The notes beneath the pieces were generated by a model that made no database searches, was not told the origin of the DNA, and saw only the letters and a list, made by a program, of their open reading frames with translations. This document shows positions 8,309 to 17,463 of a stretch of 64,000 nucleotides of DNA, piece after piece (position 1 is the first letter of the stretch; every line of letters begins with the position of its first letter). Where the stretch lies: assembly GCF_024793945.1 (NCBI RefSeq), contig NZ_JANUSD010000002.1:1-64000 (forward strand), written 5' to 3'. This stretch comes from Emticicia fluvialis (GTDB lineage: Bacteria; Bacteroidota; Bacteroidia; Cytophagales; Spirosomataceae). The position numbers were made by a program, and so were the translations under genes.

Positions 8309-9832
8309 ATGGAGTTGGATAATATACATAGACTGCTAGCGAAACAGATAAAAAAACATTTGTCAGACGATTGTCTGAAGCACTCCGCCTTTCAGAATTT
8401 CATAAATGCTGTTAATGATTCATATCATGGTTTTGACAGAGATAAAGAACTTTCAGAACACTCGGCACTGCTCAACGAAAAAGAGTTCTATGAAATTAAT
8501 CAAAAACTGAAAAATGAGATTCTTCAAAGAAAAGAATCGGTTCAGAAATTGATTGAAGCCATTAATTTGCTTGAAACCCCGGAAAGCGACGCATCAAAGA
8601 TTGACGACAATAATTTATCGTCGCTGGTTGACCTCCTCCAAAGACAGATTCATATCAGAAAACATATTGAGGCCGAATTAATTAATGCAAAAGAAGTGGC
8701 CGAAACTGCCACGCAGGCAAAATCGGAGTTTTTGTCGATGATGAGTCATGAAATCAGAACTCCGCTGAATGCCATTATCGGGCTCACCTACCTGATGCAA
8801 CAGGAAGAGCAGACTCCGTCTGTAATGGAAAACCTGAAAACCTTACAGTTTTCAGCCGAAAATTTACACTTGCTCATTAACGATATTCTCGATTTCAGCA
8901 AAATTGAAGCAGGTAAGGTAGATTTAGAAGAAATGCCTTTTGATTTGAAACTGCTGGTATCAAACATCAAAAAAGCCAATCAGGTAAAGGCTGAAGAAAA
9001 AGGCAACAAAATAAAACTGATGCTGGATGATGATATACCGGCCACGTTAATCGGCGATTCGTTAAGAATAGGGCAGGTATTGACCAATCTGGTGTCAAAT
9101 GCCGTAAAGTTTACCTTGAATGGCAGTGTAACCATTGAGGTTTCGGTGGTAAAAAAAGACGAAGAAAAAGCAAGCATCTATTTCTCTGTAACAGATACGG
9201 GCATCGGTATTCCGCTAGATAAACAGAAACTGATTTTTGAGCGATTCGCACAGGCCAACTCAGAAACCACCCGCAAATTTGGTGGAACGGGTCTGGGGCT
9301 GGTAATCAGTAAAAAGCTGGTGCAGTTGCACAACAGCGACATTAATCTGGAAAGTGAGGTAGGCAAAGGAACCAAATTCTGGTTTACAATTGACTTGCGT
9401 ATTGGTACTACGCTTAAGCAGCAGATAACATCTGCACTGACAGAAGATGACAACGATGTAAGTCTGGAAGGCGTGAAACTCTTACTGGTTGACGATTACT
9501 TTGTGAATATCAGGGTAGCTTCTAAATTCCTTGAGAAATGGAAAGTGACATTTGATACTGCTGAAAACGGCCTTGTTGCGCTAGATAAATTCAAAAACAA
9601 TGAATATGACCTCATTCTGATGGATATTCTGATGCCTGAAATGGACGGCTACACTGCCGCAGAGAAAATAAGAGAAACAGGTACAGAAATTCCTATTATT
9701 GCCCTTACGGCCTCTGCCACCATGAATAATCAGGACAGGGCGTTTTCGGTAGGTATGAACGATTACGTAACGAAGCCGTTCAACCCGAAAGAGCTTTATC
9801 ATAAAATAGCAAAATATAGCGGCAGAATTTAA
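8309..9832 (+). CDS. Soluble hybrid histidine kinase (HisKA-HATPase-REC)
   Basis: A 507-residue protein. Residues 1-125 are helical and coiled-coil-like with no PAS, GAF or membrane segment. The H box is SMMSHEIRTPLNAII with phospho-acceptor His147. The ATPase domain shows NLVSNAVKF, DTGIGIP and GGTGLGLVISKKL (about 265-340). The C-terminal receiver has LLLVDDYFVN and the phospho-acceptor Asp439 (LILMDILMPEMDG), with a conserved Lys in YVTKPF. There is no output domain, so a separate phosphotransfer or response regulator protein is needed; none is nearby. It is translationally close to the FIST gene (4-bp gap). Confidence 0.93.
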   Translation: MELDNIHRLLAKQIKKHLSDDCLKHSAFQNFINAVNDSYHGFDRDKELSEHSALLNEKEFYEINQKLKNEILQRKESVQKLIEAINLLETPESDASKIDDNNLSSLVDLLQRQIHIRKHIEAELINAKEVAETATQAKSEFLSMMSHEIRTPLNAIIGLTYLMQQEEQTPSVMENLKTLQFSAENLHLLINDILDFSKIEAGKVDLEEMPFDLKLLVSNIKKANQVKAEEKGNKIKLMLDDDIPATLIGDSLRIGQVLTNLVSNAVKFTLNGSVTIEVSVVKKDEEKASIYFSVTDTGIGIPLDKQKLIFERFAQANSETTRKFGGTGLGLVISKKLVQLHNSDINLESEVGKGTKFWFTIDLRIGTTLKQQITSALTEDDNDVSLEGVKLLLVDDYFVNIRVASKFLEKWKVTFDTAENGLVALDKFKNNEYDLILMDILMPEMDGYTAAEKIRETGTEIPIIALTASATMNNQDRAFSVGMNDYVTKPFNPKELYHKIAKYSGRI

Positions 9833-9846
9833 TCTGCCGCTTTTTT
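9819..9846 (+). terminator. Terminator overlapping the kinase stop codon
   Basis: GCGGCAGA (9819-9826) pairs with TCTGCCGC (9833-9840), followed by TTTTTT. The stop codon TAA (9830-9832) lies in the loop. Confidence 0.9.
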
Positions 9847-9879
9847 ATAATTTCATTGCGCCGTATCTAAAACCTACCT

Positions 9880-10824
9880 CTACTCAACCCTTTTTTCATA
9901 AGTAAATATAGTTGTTATATCATCTTCCTTAGTGTCAAGCTGATTTATAATACTTTTCTTAACAATTTTATATTTTTTGGTGAAGTATATAGTTGAATTA
10001 TCATCTCCCGACTTTGATTTCCCTTCTATTTTTAAAGGCGCTAAATAAAGTTCTCCGTTTAAATGACCACTATAGCCATAAACCACCATATTTGGGAGCT
10101 TTACCACACTCTCTAAAGTTAAATGGTTGGAGTAAAGTGTGCTCCCTTCAGAAGTTTCTGCTTGCCATCTATAGCTGGTACGGTCCAGAAATTTTAAAAG
10201 TTCTGTATCGTTATATTTAAAGATGCTATCTATGTCAGTGGGCATTATGTCCCTGTTGGGTCTTTTCAGATATTTGCTGACATTTTCGCCTATGAGCACT
10301 CTTACCATATCTACGTGTGAGGGTAAATATAAGATGTCTACTGTCTGATCTTTATATACATTATTAAAAACATCAGATTTAACAGGTACAACGGTATGAT
10401 ATTTAGTGCCACTTTTAAGTTTATATGATAATTGTAAATCATAATACTTTGGTTTTCTACCACCAGTTATACTCTTACCATCTGTAACTATCGCATCTTT
10501 TACGAGAATTCCTGTGTTTCTAAAGGCAGAGTCTATCCTGTACCTACACCAGAATGAAAATAGTAAACCTGTGCCAACCACTGAGAGTATAACAATTACA
10601 ATAAAAAAGTCACTTTCGGGTGGCAAAGTCTCTTCTTCATCCTCATTAATAGAGTAAAGCATACGCCTTATACCAGTTGGTATCATATATCCTAAAGTTA
10701 TCCCGATAGGGATAGAGGTTATATAGGGGTAAAACTCATACAAGTAAATAGGGGGAAATATCAGTATTAAAAGAAGTAAGCTAACAGCGATTATAAGACG
10801 CTTGTATTTTTTAGGTAATTGCAT
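9880..10824 (-). CDS. Membrane protein with a DUF3592-like segment
   Basis: A 314-residue protein not confidently recognised. Three hydrophobic segments occupy about residues 10-30, 33-50 and 70-95. A following soluble part (residues about 105-175: NTGILVKDAIVTDGK, KPKYYDLQLSYKL, VDILYLPSHVDMVRVL) resembles DUF3592-type domains found in membrane proteins. The C-terminal 130 residues are beta-rich with no motif. It stands alone, convergent with the kinase and divergent from the McrC gene. Less G/C-rich than its neighbours, which may indicate later acquisition. Function unknown. Confidence 0.6.
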   Translation of the reverse strand: MQLPKKYKRLIIAVSLLLLILIFPPIYLYEFYPYITSIPIGITLGYMIPTGIRRMLYSINEDEEETLPPESDFFIVIVILSVVGTGLLFSFWCRYRIDSAFRNTGILVKDAIVTDGKSITGGRKPKYYDLQLSYKLKSGTKYHTVVPVKSDVFNNVYKDQTVDILYLPSHVDMVRVLIGENVSKYLKRPNRDIMPTDIDSIFKYNDTELLKFLDRTSYRWQAETSEGSTLYSNHLTLESVVKLPNMVVYGYSGHLNGELYLAPLKIEGKSKSGDDNSTIYFTKKYKIVKKSIINQLDTKEDDITTIFTYEKRVE

Positions 10825-11078
10825 AAATTGTTATAGAGTTTAGGGTACCTTTAAAAGAGGATGCGATATCTGTATTAATTGGCAGGATGAGCCATCAGCA
10901 AAACTTTCGTCAATATACGGAGTAGGCTTTGTAAAAAAAAGATTACTTATCTATAAACTCTTTTTATAAATCTTTATGTAATATGAGAAGCAAAAAGCGA
11001 CGAAGTAATTCAGTTTAACTGTAAATTGCCAACTATTTTGTAAATTAGTGGCACAGAGGCCATTTTGAAGGATAAATT

Positions 11079-12344
11079 GTGACACAAACCATTGTTATTG
11101 CAGAGTTTGGGGTAATCAGAAAAGCAAGTGATTTTCACTTGCCGGTTGATTCCTTTTCTGAGGTTTTTGTGTCTGATAAGGTATTTCTCCAGATAAAATC
11201 CTTTGTTTTCTCCTACGCCAACGATCTCCTTTTTACTTATGCTGCCCAGCGAGGTAAAGAACAATTGCGGGTGAAAAACTATGTGGGGCTTATTCCCATA
11301 TCAGAGTCTGTTCAGATAGAAATTCTTCCGAAAACCGCGGCCGGTTCAACCAAAGAATCCCGGCAGATATTGTTAAAAATGCTCCAAAGGATACCGTCTT
11401 ATCAGGTATTGTCTAAAGCACACGTAGCGGCCAGTCATTTGCCTTTGCTTGAAATCTATGCAGTGGTTTTTCTGGACGAACTGGAGAAACTCTTGCGAAC
11501 AGGGCTGGGTAGAAAATACGAAAAAACAGAAACCAACGAAGCTTTCATTAAGGGCAAAGTATTGATTGCGAAAAACATGAGGCAAAACCTGATGAAACAG
11601 CACACATTCTATGTGTCTTACGATGATTTTGTTGATAATATACCACAGAACAGAATCCTGAAAACCTGCTTGTTCCGCTTGAAAGCTATGGCTTTTAGTA
11701 GCCTTACCAGACAAAGAATCTGGCAGAATCTTTCAGTTTTTGAAGGTATCAACTTGTCAGATAACCTGCACCGCGACTTTATTAAAAGCCATGTGCCGAA
11801 CCCTCATTTTGAGCGGTACCAGCATTTGTTGCAGTGGGCAGGGGTTTTGTTAGCAAGGCAGTCATTTCTGCCTTTTTCAGGCAATTATAACCAGCTATCA
11901 TTGTTGTTTCCTATGGAAGTGCTGTTTGAGAACTACATCGGTAGCTTATTCTGTAAATATATTCCGCTTACTTACCGGGTGAAGCTACAAGACAGACGCA
12001 AGCATCTGGTAATGAAGCACAAAGAAAATGCGAGGTTCAGGCTGATACCCGACATTGTGATTGAAAACGAAGCAGGCGAAGCAATGATTTTTGATACCAA
12101 GTGGAAGCTGATTGATGCTTCAAAAAATAAACAGAATTATGGCATAGAGCAGGCAGATTTATATCAGATGTACGCCTACGGCAAAAAATACAATGCCCGG
12201 AAACTCTTTCTTATTTACCCGGCCAACGAAAATTTCAGAGAACCACTGGAGGTATTTGACTACGATGAAGACCTGGTACTGCACGTAATACCTTTCAACT
12301 TAATGAATGTTGGAAGCGACGAAGTAAGGAAACTTATGCTATAA
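11079..12344 (+). CDS. McrC-family restriction endonuclease subunit (orphan)
   Basis: A 421-residue protein of the McrBC component McrC family, starting at GTG. The N-terminal half carries family features (KNYVGLIPISESVQIEILPK near 65-85). The C-terminal PD-(D/E)XK nuclease core is visible as RLIPDIVIENEAGEAMIFDTKWK (split here as RLIPDIV and MIFDTKWK, about residues 322-345), giving the D, D and K catalytic set. McrC normally works with the McrB GTPase to cut modified DNA, but no McrB or AAA partner lies on either side. It may use a distant partner or act in a different system. Confidence 0.85.
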   Translation: MTQTIVIAEFGVIRKASDFHLPVDSFSEVFVSDKVFLQIKSFVFSYANDLLFTYAAQRGKEQLRVKNYVGLIPISESVQIEILPKTAAGSTKESRQILLKMLQRIPSYQVLSKAHVAASHLPLLEIYAVVFLDELEKLLRTGLGRKYEKTETNEAFIKGKVLIAKNMRQNLMKQHTFYVSYDDFVDNIPQNRILKTCLFRLKAMAFSSLTRQRIWQNLSVFEGINLSDNLHRDFIKSHVPNPHFERYQHLLQWAGVLLARQSFLPFSGNYNQLSLLFPMEVLFENYIGSLFCKYIPLTYRVKLQDRRKHLVMKHKENARFRLIPDIVIENEAGEAMIFDTKWKLIDASKNKQNYGIEQADLYQMYAYGKKYNARKLFLIYPANENFREPLEVFDYDEDLVLHVIPFNLMNVGSDEVRKLML

Positions 12345-12420
12345 TAAGTTATTGGTACACAGGTGCTTTTAAACCAGAATTTTAATATCTTGCAATGAAA
12401 CAATCAACCTAATTTGAACG

Positions 12421-13728
12421 ATGCCTATTTTACTTACCTTGCTGGCTATCATTGCTCTTGTGGTTCTGGTAGCTTTCGTAAAGCTTGACACCTTCATTTC
12501 ATTTATATTAATAGCTATTTCACTGGGTTTGGCAACAGGCATGAATGTGCCAGCCATTGGTAAAGCAATTCAGACGGGTATTGGCGGTACGCTGGGAGAG
12601 CTTATTTTGATTATCGGCTTTGGTGCCATGCTGGGTAAGCTGGTGGCAGAAAGTGGAGCAGCCCAACGCATAACCGATACACTTATTAGCATTTTTGGTA
12701 AAAAGTACCTGCAATGGGGTTTGGCACTGGCAGGGTTTATTATCGGTATTCCTTTGTTCTATAATGCAGGTTTTATTATTGTAATACCTCTTATCTTTTC
12801 CATAGCGGCTTCAACCAAAATGCCGATTTTATATGTGGGTATTCCTATGCTTTCGGCTTTGTCAGTAGCACATGGTTATCTACCCCCGCACCCTTCACCG
12901 GCGGCTATTGCATCTCAATTGAACGCCAATGTAGGGCAGACCCTTATTTATGGTATTATTGTGGCTATTCCGGCCATTGCTATAGCCGGACCGATTTTTG
13001 GACGTACACTAAAAAAGTATAAACCTGAGATTGATACCACTTTATTCAGCCTGAAACCCGTACCTAAAGAAAAACAACCCAGTTTGTTTGAAAGTCTTGT
13101 AGTGGCACTGATGCCTGTTTTCTTACTGACCTTAACCTCGTTCATTAAAGGCTTTGCCCCCAACAACCAGATAGTACTCTTAATAGCTGAGCCTTATGTG
13201 GGTATGTTACTATCCTTATTATTGGCCATGTATTTGCTGGGTATTAAACAAGGCCATAGTATAAAAGTAGTAAGTAAGCAACTGGAAGAAGCTTTTAAAA
13301 GCTGTGCTGGAATATTACTCATCATAGCCGGTGCTGGCGCTTTGAAACAGATACTGAAAGACAGTGGTACCAGCGATTACATTGGCGCACAATTACAAGG
13401 TTTTGATATTAACCCTTTGATATTGGGCTGGACAATCGCGGCCGTATTACGCCTTTGTGTGGGGTCTGCTACGGTAGCCGGGTTAACGGCAGTAGGTATA
13501 TTGGCTCCGCTGATTCAGAACCAGACAGGTGTAAAGCCCGAGCTGATGGTGCTTTCTATTGGTGCGGGAAGTTTGCTGTTTTCGCATCTCAATGATGGGG
13601 GCTTCTGGCTTTTTAAAGAATACTTCAATTTATCAATAAAAGATACTATCAAAACCTGGTCGGTTATGGAAACCATCGTGTCGGTAGTAGGCTTACTAGG
13701 CGTATTAATTTTAAATCTTTTTGTATAA
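12421..13728 (+). CDS. GntP-family gluconate:proton symporter
   Basis: A 435-residue inner-membrane permease with 12 or more hydrophobic segments, typical GntP length. Landmarks are ESGAAQRITDTLISIFG, the conserved HGYLPPHPSPAAIA (about residues 152-165) and SHLNDGGFWLFKEYF near 390-404. It is the first gene of a tight operon (7-bp and 5-bp gaps follow) with RidA, a VOC protein and a D-threonine-aldolase-like enzyme. That context suggests uptake of a hydroxy-acid or D-amino-acid-like substrate instead of gluconate itself; gluconate is only the family name. Confidence 0.92.
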   Translation: MPILLTLLAIIALVVLVAFVKLDTFISFILIAISLGLATGMNVPAIGKAIQTGIGGTLGELILIIGFGAMLGKLVAESGAAQRITDTLISIFGKKYLQWGLALAGFIIGIPLFYNAGFIIVIPLIFSIAASTKMPILYVGIPMLSALSVAHGYLPPHPSPAAIASQLNANVGQTLIYGIIVAIPAIAIAGPIFGRTLKKYKPEIDTTLFSLKPVPKEKQPSLFESLVVALMPVFLLTLTSFIKGFAPNNQIVLLIAEPYVGMLLSLLLAMYLLGIKQGHSIKVVSKQLEEAFKSCAGILLIIAGAGALKQILKDSGTSDYIGAQLQGFDINPLILGWTIAAVLRLCVGSATVAGLTAVGILAPLIQNQTGVKPELMVLSIGAGSLLFSHLNDGGFWLFKEYFNLSIKDTIKTWSVMETIVSVVGLLGVLILNLFV

Positions 13729-13734
13729 AACAGT

Positions 13735-14205
13735 ATGAGGACACCCGAAGAAAATCTGGCAAGACTGAATGTGGAATTACCACCACCACCTGCGCCAAAA
13801 GGCGTTTATAAACCTGCTTTAATAGTTGATAATTTTATATATGTGTCTGGGCATGGCCCGGTTCAAACAAACGGCACACTTATTTTTGGTCGCGTTGGTG
13901 AAGATGTAGACATTGAAGGCGGCAAATTGGCGGCACGCCAGGTAGGGCTTACCATTCTGGCTACATTGAAAACTGCTTTAGGCAGCCTTAATAAAATTAA
14001 AAGGGTAGTGAAAATATTAGGCATGGTTAATTGTACCAGCGATTTCGGAAGTCACCCGTATGTAATCAATGGTTGCAGCGAATTGTTTGCCGATATTTGG
14101 GGTACTGAAAACGGCATAGGTGTACGCTCGGCAGTTGGAATGGGCTCATTGCCTGAAAATATTCCGGTTGAAATTGAAGTCATTTTTGAGTTAAATCAAG
14201 ATTAA
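13735..14205 (+). CDS. RidA (YjgF/YER057c) family protein
   Basis: A 156-residue protein, longer than the 130-residue core because of an N-terminal extension with PPPPAPKG. Core features are DNFIYVSGHGP and VRSAVGMGSLPENIPVEIEV, whose Arg corresponds to the carboxylate-binding arginine of imine deaminases. RidA proteins hydrolyse reactive enamine/imine intermediates from PLP enzymes, which fits the PLP enzyme two genes downstream. Co-transcribed with the permease (7-bp gap). Confidence 0.9.
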   Translation: MRTPEENLARLNVELPPPPAPKGVYKPALIVDNFIYVSGHGPVQTNGTLIFGRVGEDVDIEGGKLAARQVGLTILATLKTALGSLNKIKRVVKILGMVNCTSDFGSHPYVINGCSELFADIWGTENGIGVRSAVGMGSLPENIPVEIEVIFELNQD

Positions 14206-14209
14206 TAAA

Positions 14210-14599
14210 ATGCTTACTATCAATAAAGTTCATCACATTGCTATTATCTGTTCTGACTACGAGGTATCGAAGCATTTCTATACCGAAGTTTTAGGCTTGA
14301 AAATCGTTCAGGAAATTTATCGGGAAGCCCGGCAGTCATACAAACTTGACCTGGCCATTGGCCATAATTATGTAATTGAATTATTCTCGTTCCCAAGTTC
14401 ACCGCCCCGGCCGTCTCGTCCTGAGTCTTGCGGTTTAAGACACCTGGCTTTTGAAGTGCCGAGTGTTGAAGAAGCAAAAGCGGCCTTAGAACAAAAAGGT
14501 GTTGCGGTTGAACCCATCAGAATTGATGAACACACTGGTAAAAAGTTTGCTTTCTTTGCCGACCCCGATGATTTACCACTTGAGATATACGAGCAATAA
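14210..14599 (+). CDS. VOC-family protein (GloA2/YaeR-like)
   Basis: A 129-residue single-domain vicinal-oxygen-chelate protein. It begins INKVHHIAIICSDYEVSKHF and ends FAFFADPDDLPLEIYEQ, and has the two expected beta-alpha-beta-beta-beta repeats. Candidate metal ligands are H in HHIAI, H in LRHLAFEVP and E in LEIYE. Related proteins include glyoxalase-I-like and YaeR proteins, with no agreed substrate. Its place in the permease-RidA-PLP enzyme operon points to a role in the same catabolic route. Confidence 0.88.
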   Translation: MLTINKVHHIAIICSDYEVSKHFYTEVLGLKIVQEIYREARQSYKLDLAIGHNYVIELFSFPSSPPRPSRPESCGLRHLAFEVPSVEEAKAALEQKGVAVEPIRIDEHTGKKFAFFADPDDLPLEIYEQ

Positions 14600-14625
14600 T
14601 ACTCATTGCCAATAAAAAATAAACT

Positions 14626-15732
14626 ATGGATTGGTACAAAGTGAACAATGAGGGAGAATTGGATTCTCCCTCATTGTTGATATATAAAGAACGTGTTCAG
14701 GAGAACATCCGGAAAATGATAGACATTGCCGGTAATGCCGACCGCCTGTTTACACACGTGAAAACCAACAAAATGCCCGAGATTGTAAAATTGATGATAG
14801 CGCAGGGTATCAGTAAGTTTAAATGTGCTACCATTGCCGAAGCAGAAATAACCGCTATGGCAGGTGCCGGAATGGTAGTAATTGCCCACCAGTTGGTTGG
14901 CCCTAAAATCGGGCGATTAGTGCAGTTGAGCCGCTTGTATCCTGATGTGGTTTTTGCGTCTTTAATAGATTCGTTAGATGTGGCAAAACAACACAATGAA
15001 GTATTTGGAGAAGCAGGGCTGGTATCAAACGTATTTCTGGATGTGAACAATGGTATGGATAGGTCCGGGCATTTGCTGGATGACAAAATTCTCGACTTGT
15101 ATACGTTTCTGGCTTCGCAACCCAACATAAAACTGCTCGGCTTGCATATTTATGATGGTCACCTCCGGGCAGATGATTTTGAAGAACGCAAGCATGAAAT
15201 CGATGCAGGTTTTGTAGATGTAAAACACTTTCTGGAGGCCATTGAAGAGAAGGGGCTACCCCAGCCAATGGTTATAGCGGGGGGTACTCCGGCCTTTACT
15301 TCACATGCTTTGCGTGCCGAAACCTTTTGCAGCCCGGGTACTTGTGTGTTGTGGGACTGGGGCTATGGCGATAAACTAACCGAGCAGCCTTTTGAATACG
15401 CCGCGCTTGTGCTTACAAGGGTGATTTCTAAACCACAAAAAGGCATTATAACTGTCGATTTGGGGCATAAGGCCATATCTGCCGAAAACCCTATTGATAA
15501 ACGTGTCAGATTCTTGAATCTGACAGATTACGAGCTGACAGGCCAAAGCGAAGAACACGGCGTTCTGAAAGTAAAAAACTGGGATTCTATAAAAGTAGGT
15601 GATGTGCTGTATGGCGTTCCGTATCATGTTTGCCCGACTGTGAACCTGTACGATGAAGCCTATGTGGTGGTAAACCATCAGGTAAATGATGTCTGGCAGG
15701 TGCTGGGCAGACGCAGAAAAGTAACTGTTTAA
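14626..15732 (+). CDS. D-threonine aldolase-like PLP enzyme
   Basis: A 368-residue fold-type III (alanine-racemase-like) PLP enzyme. The PLP lysine lies in RLFTHVKTNKMPEIVK (residues about 40-55). The C-terminal metal site typical of D-threonine aldolase and D-serine dehydratase relatives is visible as PYHVCPTVNLYDE. Expected reactions are retro-aldol cleavage of D-3-hydroxy amino acids or a related lyase reaction. It is the last gene of the GntP-RidA-VOC operon, which together looks like uptake and breakdown of a D-hydroxy-amino acid; the exact substrate is inferred only. Confidence 0.88.
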   Translation: MDWYKVNNEGELDSPSLLIYKERVQENIRKMIDIAGNADRLFTHVKTNKMPEIVKLMIAQGISKFKCATIAEAEITAMAGAGMVVIAHQLVGPKIGRLVQLSRLYPDVVFASLIDSLDVAKQHNEVFGEAGLVSNVFLDVNNGMDRSGHLLDDKILDLYTFLASQPNIKLLGLHIYDGHLRADDFEERKHEIDAGFVDVKHFLEAIEEKGLPQPMVIAGGTPAFTSHALRAETFCSPGTCVLWDWGYGDKLTEQPFEYAALVLTRVISKPQKGIITVDLGHKAISAENPIDKRVRFLNLTDYELTGQSEEHGVLKVKNWDSIKVGDVLYGVPYHVCPTVNLYDEAYVVVNHQVNDVWQVLGRRRKVTV

Positions 15733-15747
15733 ACTCAGCAGCACATA

Positions 15748-15787
15748 AATAAAGAGTGGGCCGTTTCAATGCTGCCCACTCTTTATT
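15748..15787. terminator. Bidirectional terminator between convergent genes
   Basis: A perfect 14-bp stem, AATAAAGAGTGGGC (15748-15761) with GCCCACTCTTTATT (15774-15787). It separates the D-threonine-aldolase-like gene from metF and can act for both strands. Confidence 0.88.
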
Positions 15788-15798
15788 GTTTTGGTATA

Positions 15799-16758
15799 TC
15801 AGAAAATCTGCCTTGCCACTGCTAAAGTTGTGTCAGATTTGCTCATGGTATAAAAGTGCAGCGCAGGTACACCGAAATTCATCAACTCACGGCATTGTTG
15901 GGTACACCACTCAATCCCTATTTGTTTGGCTTGTTTATCGTTCTCGCAGGCTGCTATTTCTTTTCTGAACGCCTCGGGCATATCAAGAAAAAACAACTTC
16001 GGCAATACATCTAATTGCTTTTTGGTAGATAATACCTTCAAGCCAGGTATAATAGGGATAGTAATACCTTCTGCACGGCAGCGATTTACAAAGTCAAAAT
16101 ATTTCTGGTTATCAAAAAACATCTGGGTAACCACGTAGTCAGCGCCTGCGGCTATCTTACGCTTCAGATTTTCAATGTCTTGTTCCAGCGTCTCGGCCTC
16201 AAAGTGTTTTTCGGGGTAAGCTGCCACACCAATACAGAAACTGCTGGCGCTCAGGTATTCAGACTCGTCATGCAGGTACTTCCCCTGATTCATGTCTTTA
16301 ATTTGTGTTACCAGTTCATTGGCATACAAGTGGCCATCTTCCTTGGCAATAAATGAGGTATATGGTTTAGCAAAATCACCTCTCAAAGCCAGTACGTTTT
16401 CAATGCCCAGGTAATTAAGGTCTATCAGCAGATCTTCGGTTTCATCTTTACTGAACCCCCCACATAATACATGAGGCACGGGGTCAATATTGAACTTGTG
16501 CATAATAGAAGCACAAATACCTACGGTGCCGGGTCTTTTACGAACTTTTATTTCCTTAAGTTGTCCGTCCGGCTGAGGCTTGAAAATATATTCTTCCCTG
16601 TGGTAGGTAACGTCAATAAACGGTGGCTTCAGTTCCATCATTGGCTCAATTGATTTCAGCAAATCATCAATATTGCTGCCTTTTACCGGCGGAATGATTT
16701 CAATTGAAAAAACGGGTTTGTCCGTTGCGTTGTATAAATGTTCTATTACCTTAGCCAT
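15799..16758 (-). CDS. metF: 5,10-methylenetetrahydrofolate reductase
   Basis: A 319-residue FAD-dependent TIM-barrel enzyme that makes 5-methyl-THF for methionine synthesis. Landmarks are PVFSIEIIPPVKG with the conserved Glu near residue 19, HVLCGGFSKDETEDLL, NVLALRGDF, GVAAYPEKH, and GADYVVTQMFFDN. Length is typical for the bacterial enzyme. The gene stands alone. A candidate promoter is on the minus strand at 16794-16801. No S-adenosylmethionine riboswitch was recognised upstream. Confidence 0.95.
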   Translation of the reverse strand: MAKVIEHLYNATDKPVFSIEIIPPVKGSNIDDLLKSIEPMMELKPPFIDVTYHREEYIFKPQPDGQLKEIKVRKRPGTVGICASIMHKFNIDPVPHVLCGGFSKDETEDLLIDLNYLGIENVLALRGDFAKPYTSFIAKEDGHLYANELVTQIKDMNQGKYLHDESEYLSASSFCIGVAAYPEKHFEAETLEQDIENLKRKIAAGADYVVTQMFFDNQKYFDFVNRCRAEGITIPIIPGLKVLSTKKQLDVLPKLFFLDMPEAFRKEIAACENDKQAKQIGIEWCTQQCRELMNFGVPALHFYTMSKSDTTLAVARQIF

Positions 16759-16793
16759 TGTTCTTGAATTGAGAATATATCTTTTATTTAAGG

Positions 16794-16801
16794 CAAAAAT
16801 A
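16794..16801 (-). promoter_or_regulatory. Candidate -7 box for metF
   Basis: The minus strand reads TATTTTTG, a match to TANNTTTG, about 36 bp before the metF start codon. Confidence 0.45.
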
Positions 16802-17014
16802 GATATATTATTTATTGAAACAAATTTTTTCAGTTAAATTATCTTTATTGGGTGTAGTTGGTAGTTTTTATATCGTATTTGTATGTTAATTCTCATGGTA
16901 AGTGCAATTTTAATTAAAAGCTAAACAGGTTTTGTTTCTGATGTTTAGCAAAATAAGTATCTTGCAATGCTAATTTTATATTTTTTACAATTTTCAAAAA
17001 CTAATTTTTTTAAG

Positions 17015-17374
17015 ATGAAAAGACTATTAACACTACTGATTGTTGGCATTTTTGCCATTTCTTTTGATGTTTCTGCACAAACAACTACAACCGCTGCTGC
17101 GCTTGACACCGTGGCGGCCAAAAGTTATGTAGGTAAATATAAAATGAAAGATGCTCCTTTTGAAGAAATAATTGTAACGTTGAAAGACGGTAAGCTCATT
17201 GGTGAAGCCGTTGGGCAAGGCGTGGCAGACCTGGCGCCTACCAAAGAACCTGATGTATTTGAAGTAGTTGGCTACGATGGAAAACTGGAGTTTGTTAAAA
17301 ATGACTCAAAAATAGTGACCAAAATAAAGCTGACTATTCAGGGGTCTACATTGGAGGGAGATAAACAGCCCTGA
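17015..17374 (+). CDS. Small secreted protein, DUF3471-like
   Basis: A 119-residue exported protein. The start at 17015 (MKRLLTLLIVGIFAISFDVSAQ) gives a clean signal peptide; the ATG 48 bp upstream adds a hydrophobic, phenylalanine-rich stretch and is less likely. The mature part (SYVGKYKMKDAPFEEIIVTL, DGKLIGEAVGQGVADLAPTK, LEFVKND) looks like the small beta domain often appended to beta-lactamase-like proteins (DUF3471). Here it stands alone. Role unknown. Confidence 0.75.
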   Translation: MKRLLTLLIVGIFAISFDVSAQTTTTAAALDTVAAKSYVGKYKMKDAPFEEIIVTLKDGKLIGEAVGQGVADLAPTKEPDVFEVVGYDGKLEFVKNDSKIVTKIKLTIQGSTLEGDKQP

Positions 17375-17402
17375 GTGAAATTTTAAATGCCATACTTACG
17401 TT

Positions 17403-17440
17403 AAAGCCTGAGAGCCATTTCTATGGTCTCAGGCTTTTTA
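17403..17440 (+). terminator. Intrinsic terminator after the small secreted protein
   Basis: AAAGCCTGAGA (17403-17413) pairs with TCTCAGGCTTT (17427-17437), followed by T residues. Confidence 0.85.
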
Positions 17441-17463
17441 ATTACATACTCAAACATTTTTCT

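Noticed and set aside
11079..12344. Complete McrBC restriction system
   Set aside because: No McrB GTPase next to the McrC gene; the genes on both sides are unrelated.
14697..15128. 143-residue open frame opposite the D-threonine-aldolase-like gene
   Set aside because: Antisense to a conserved enzyme with intact motifs; the translation is low in structure and has no family pattern. The same holds for other long antisense frames, e.g. at 7377-7838 and 45514-45891.
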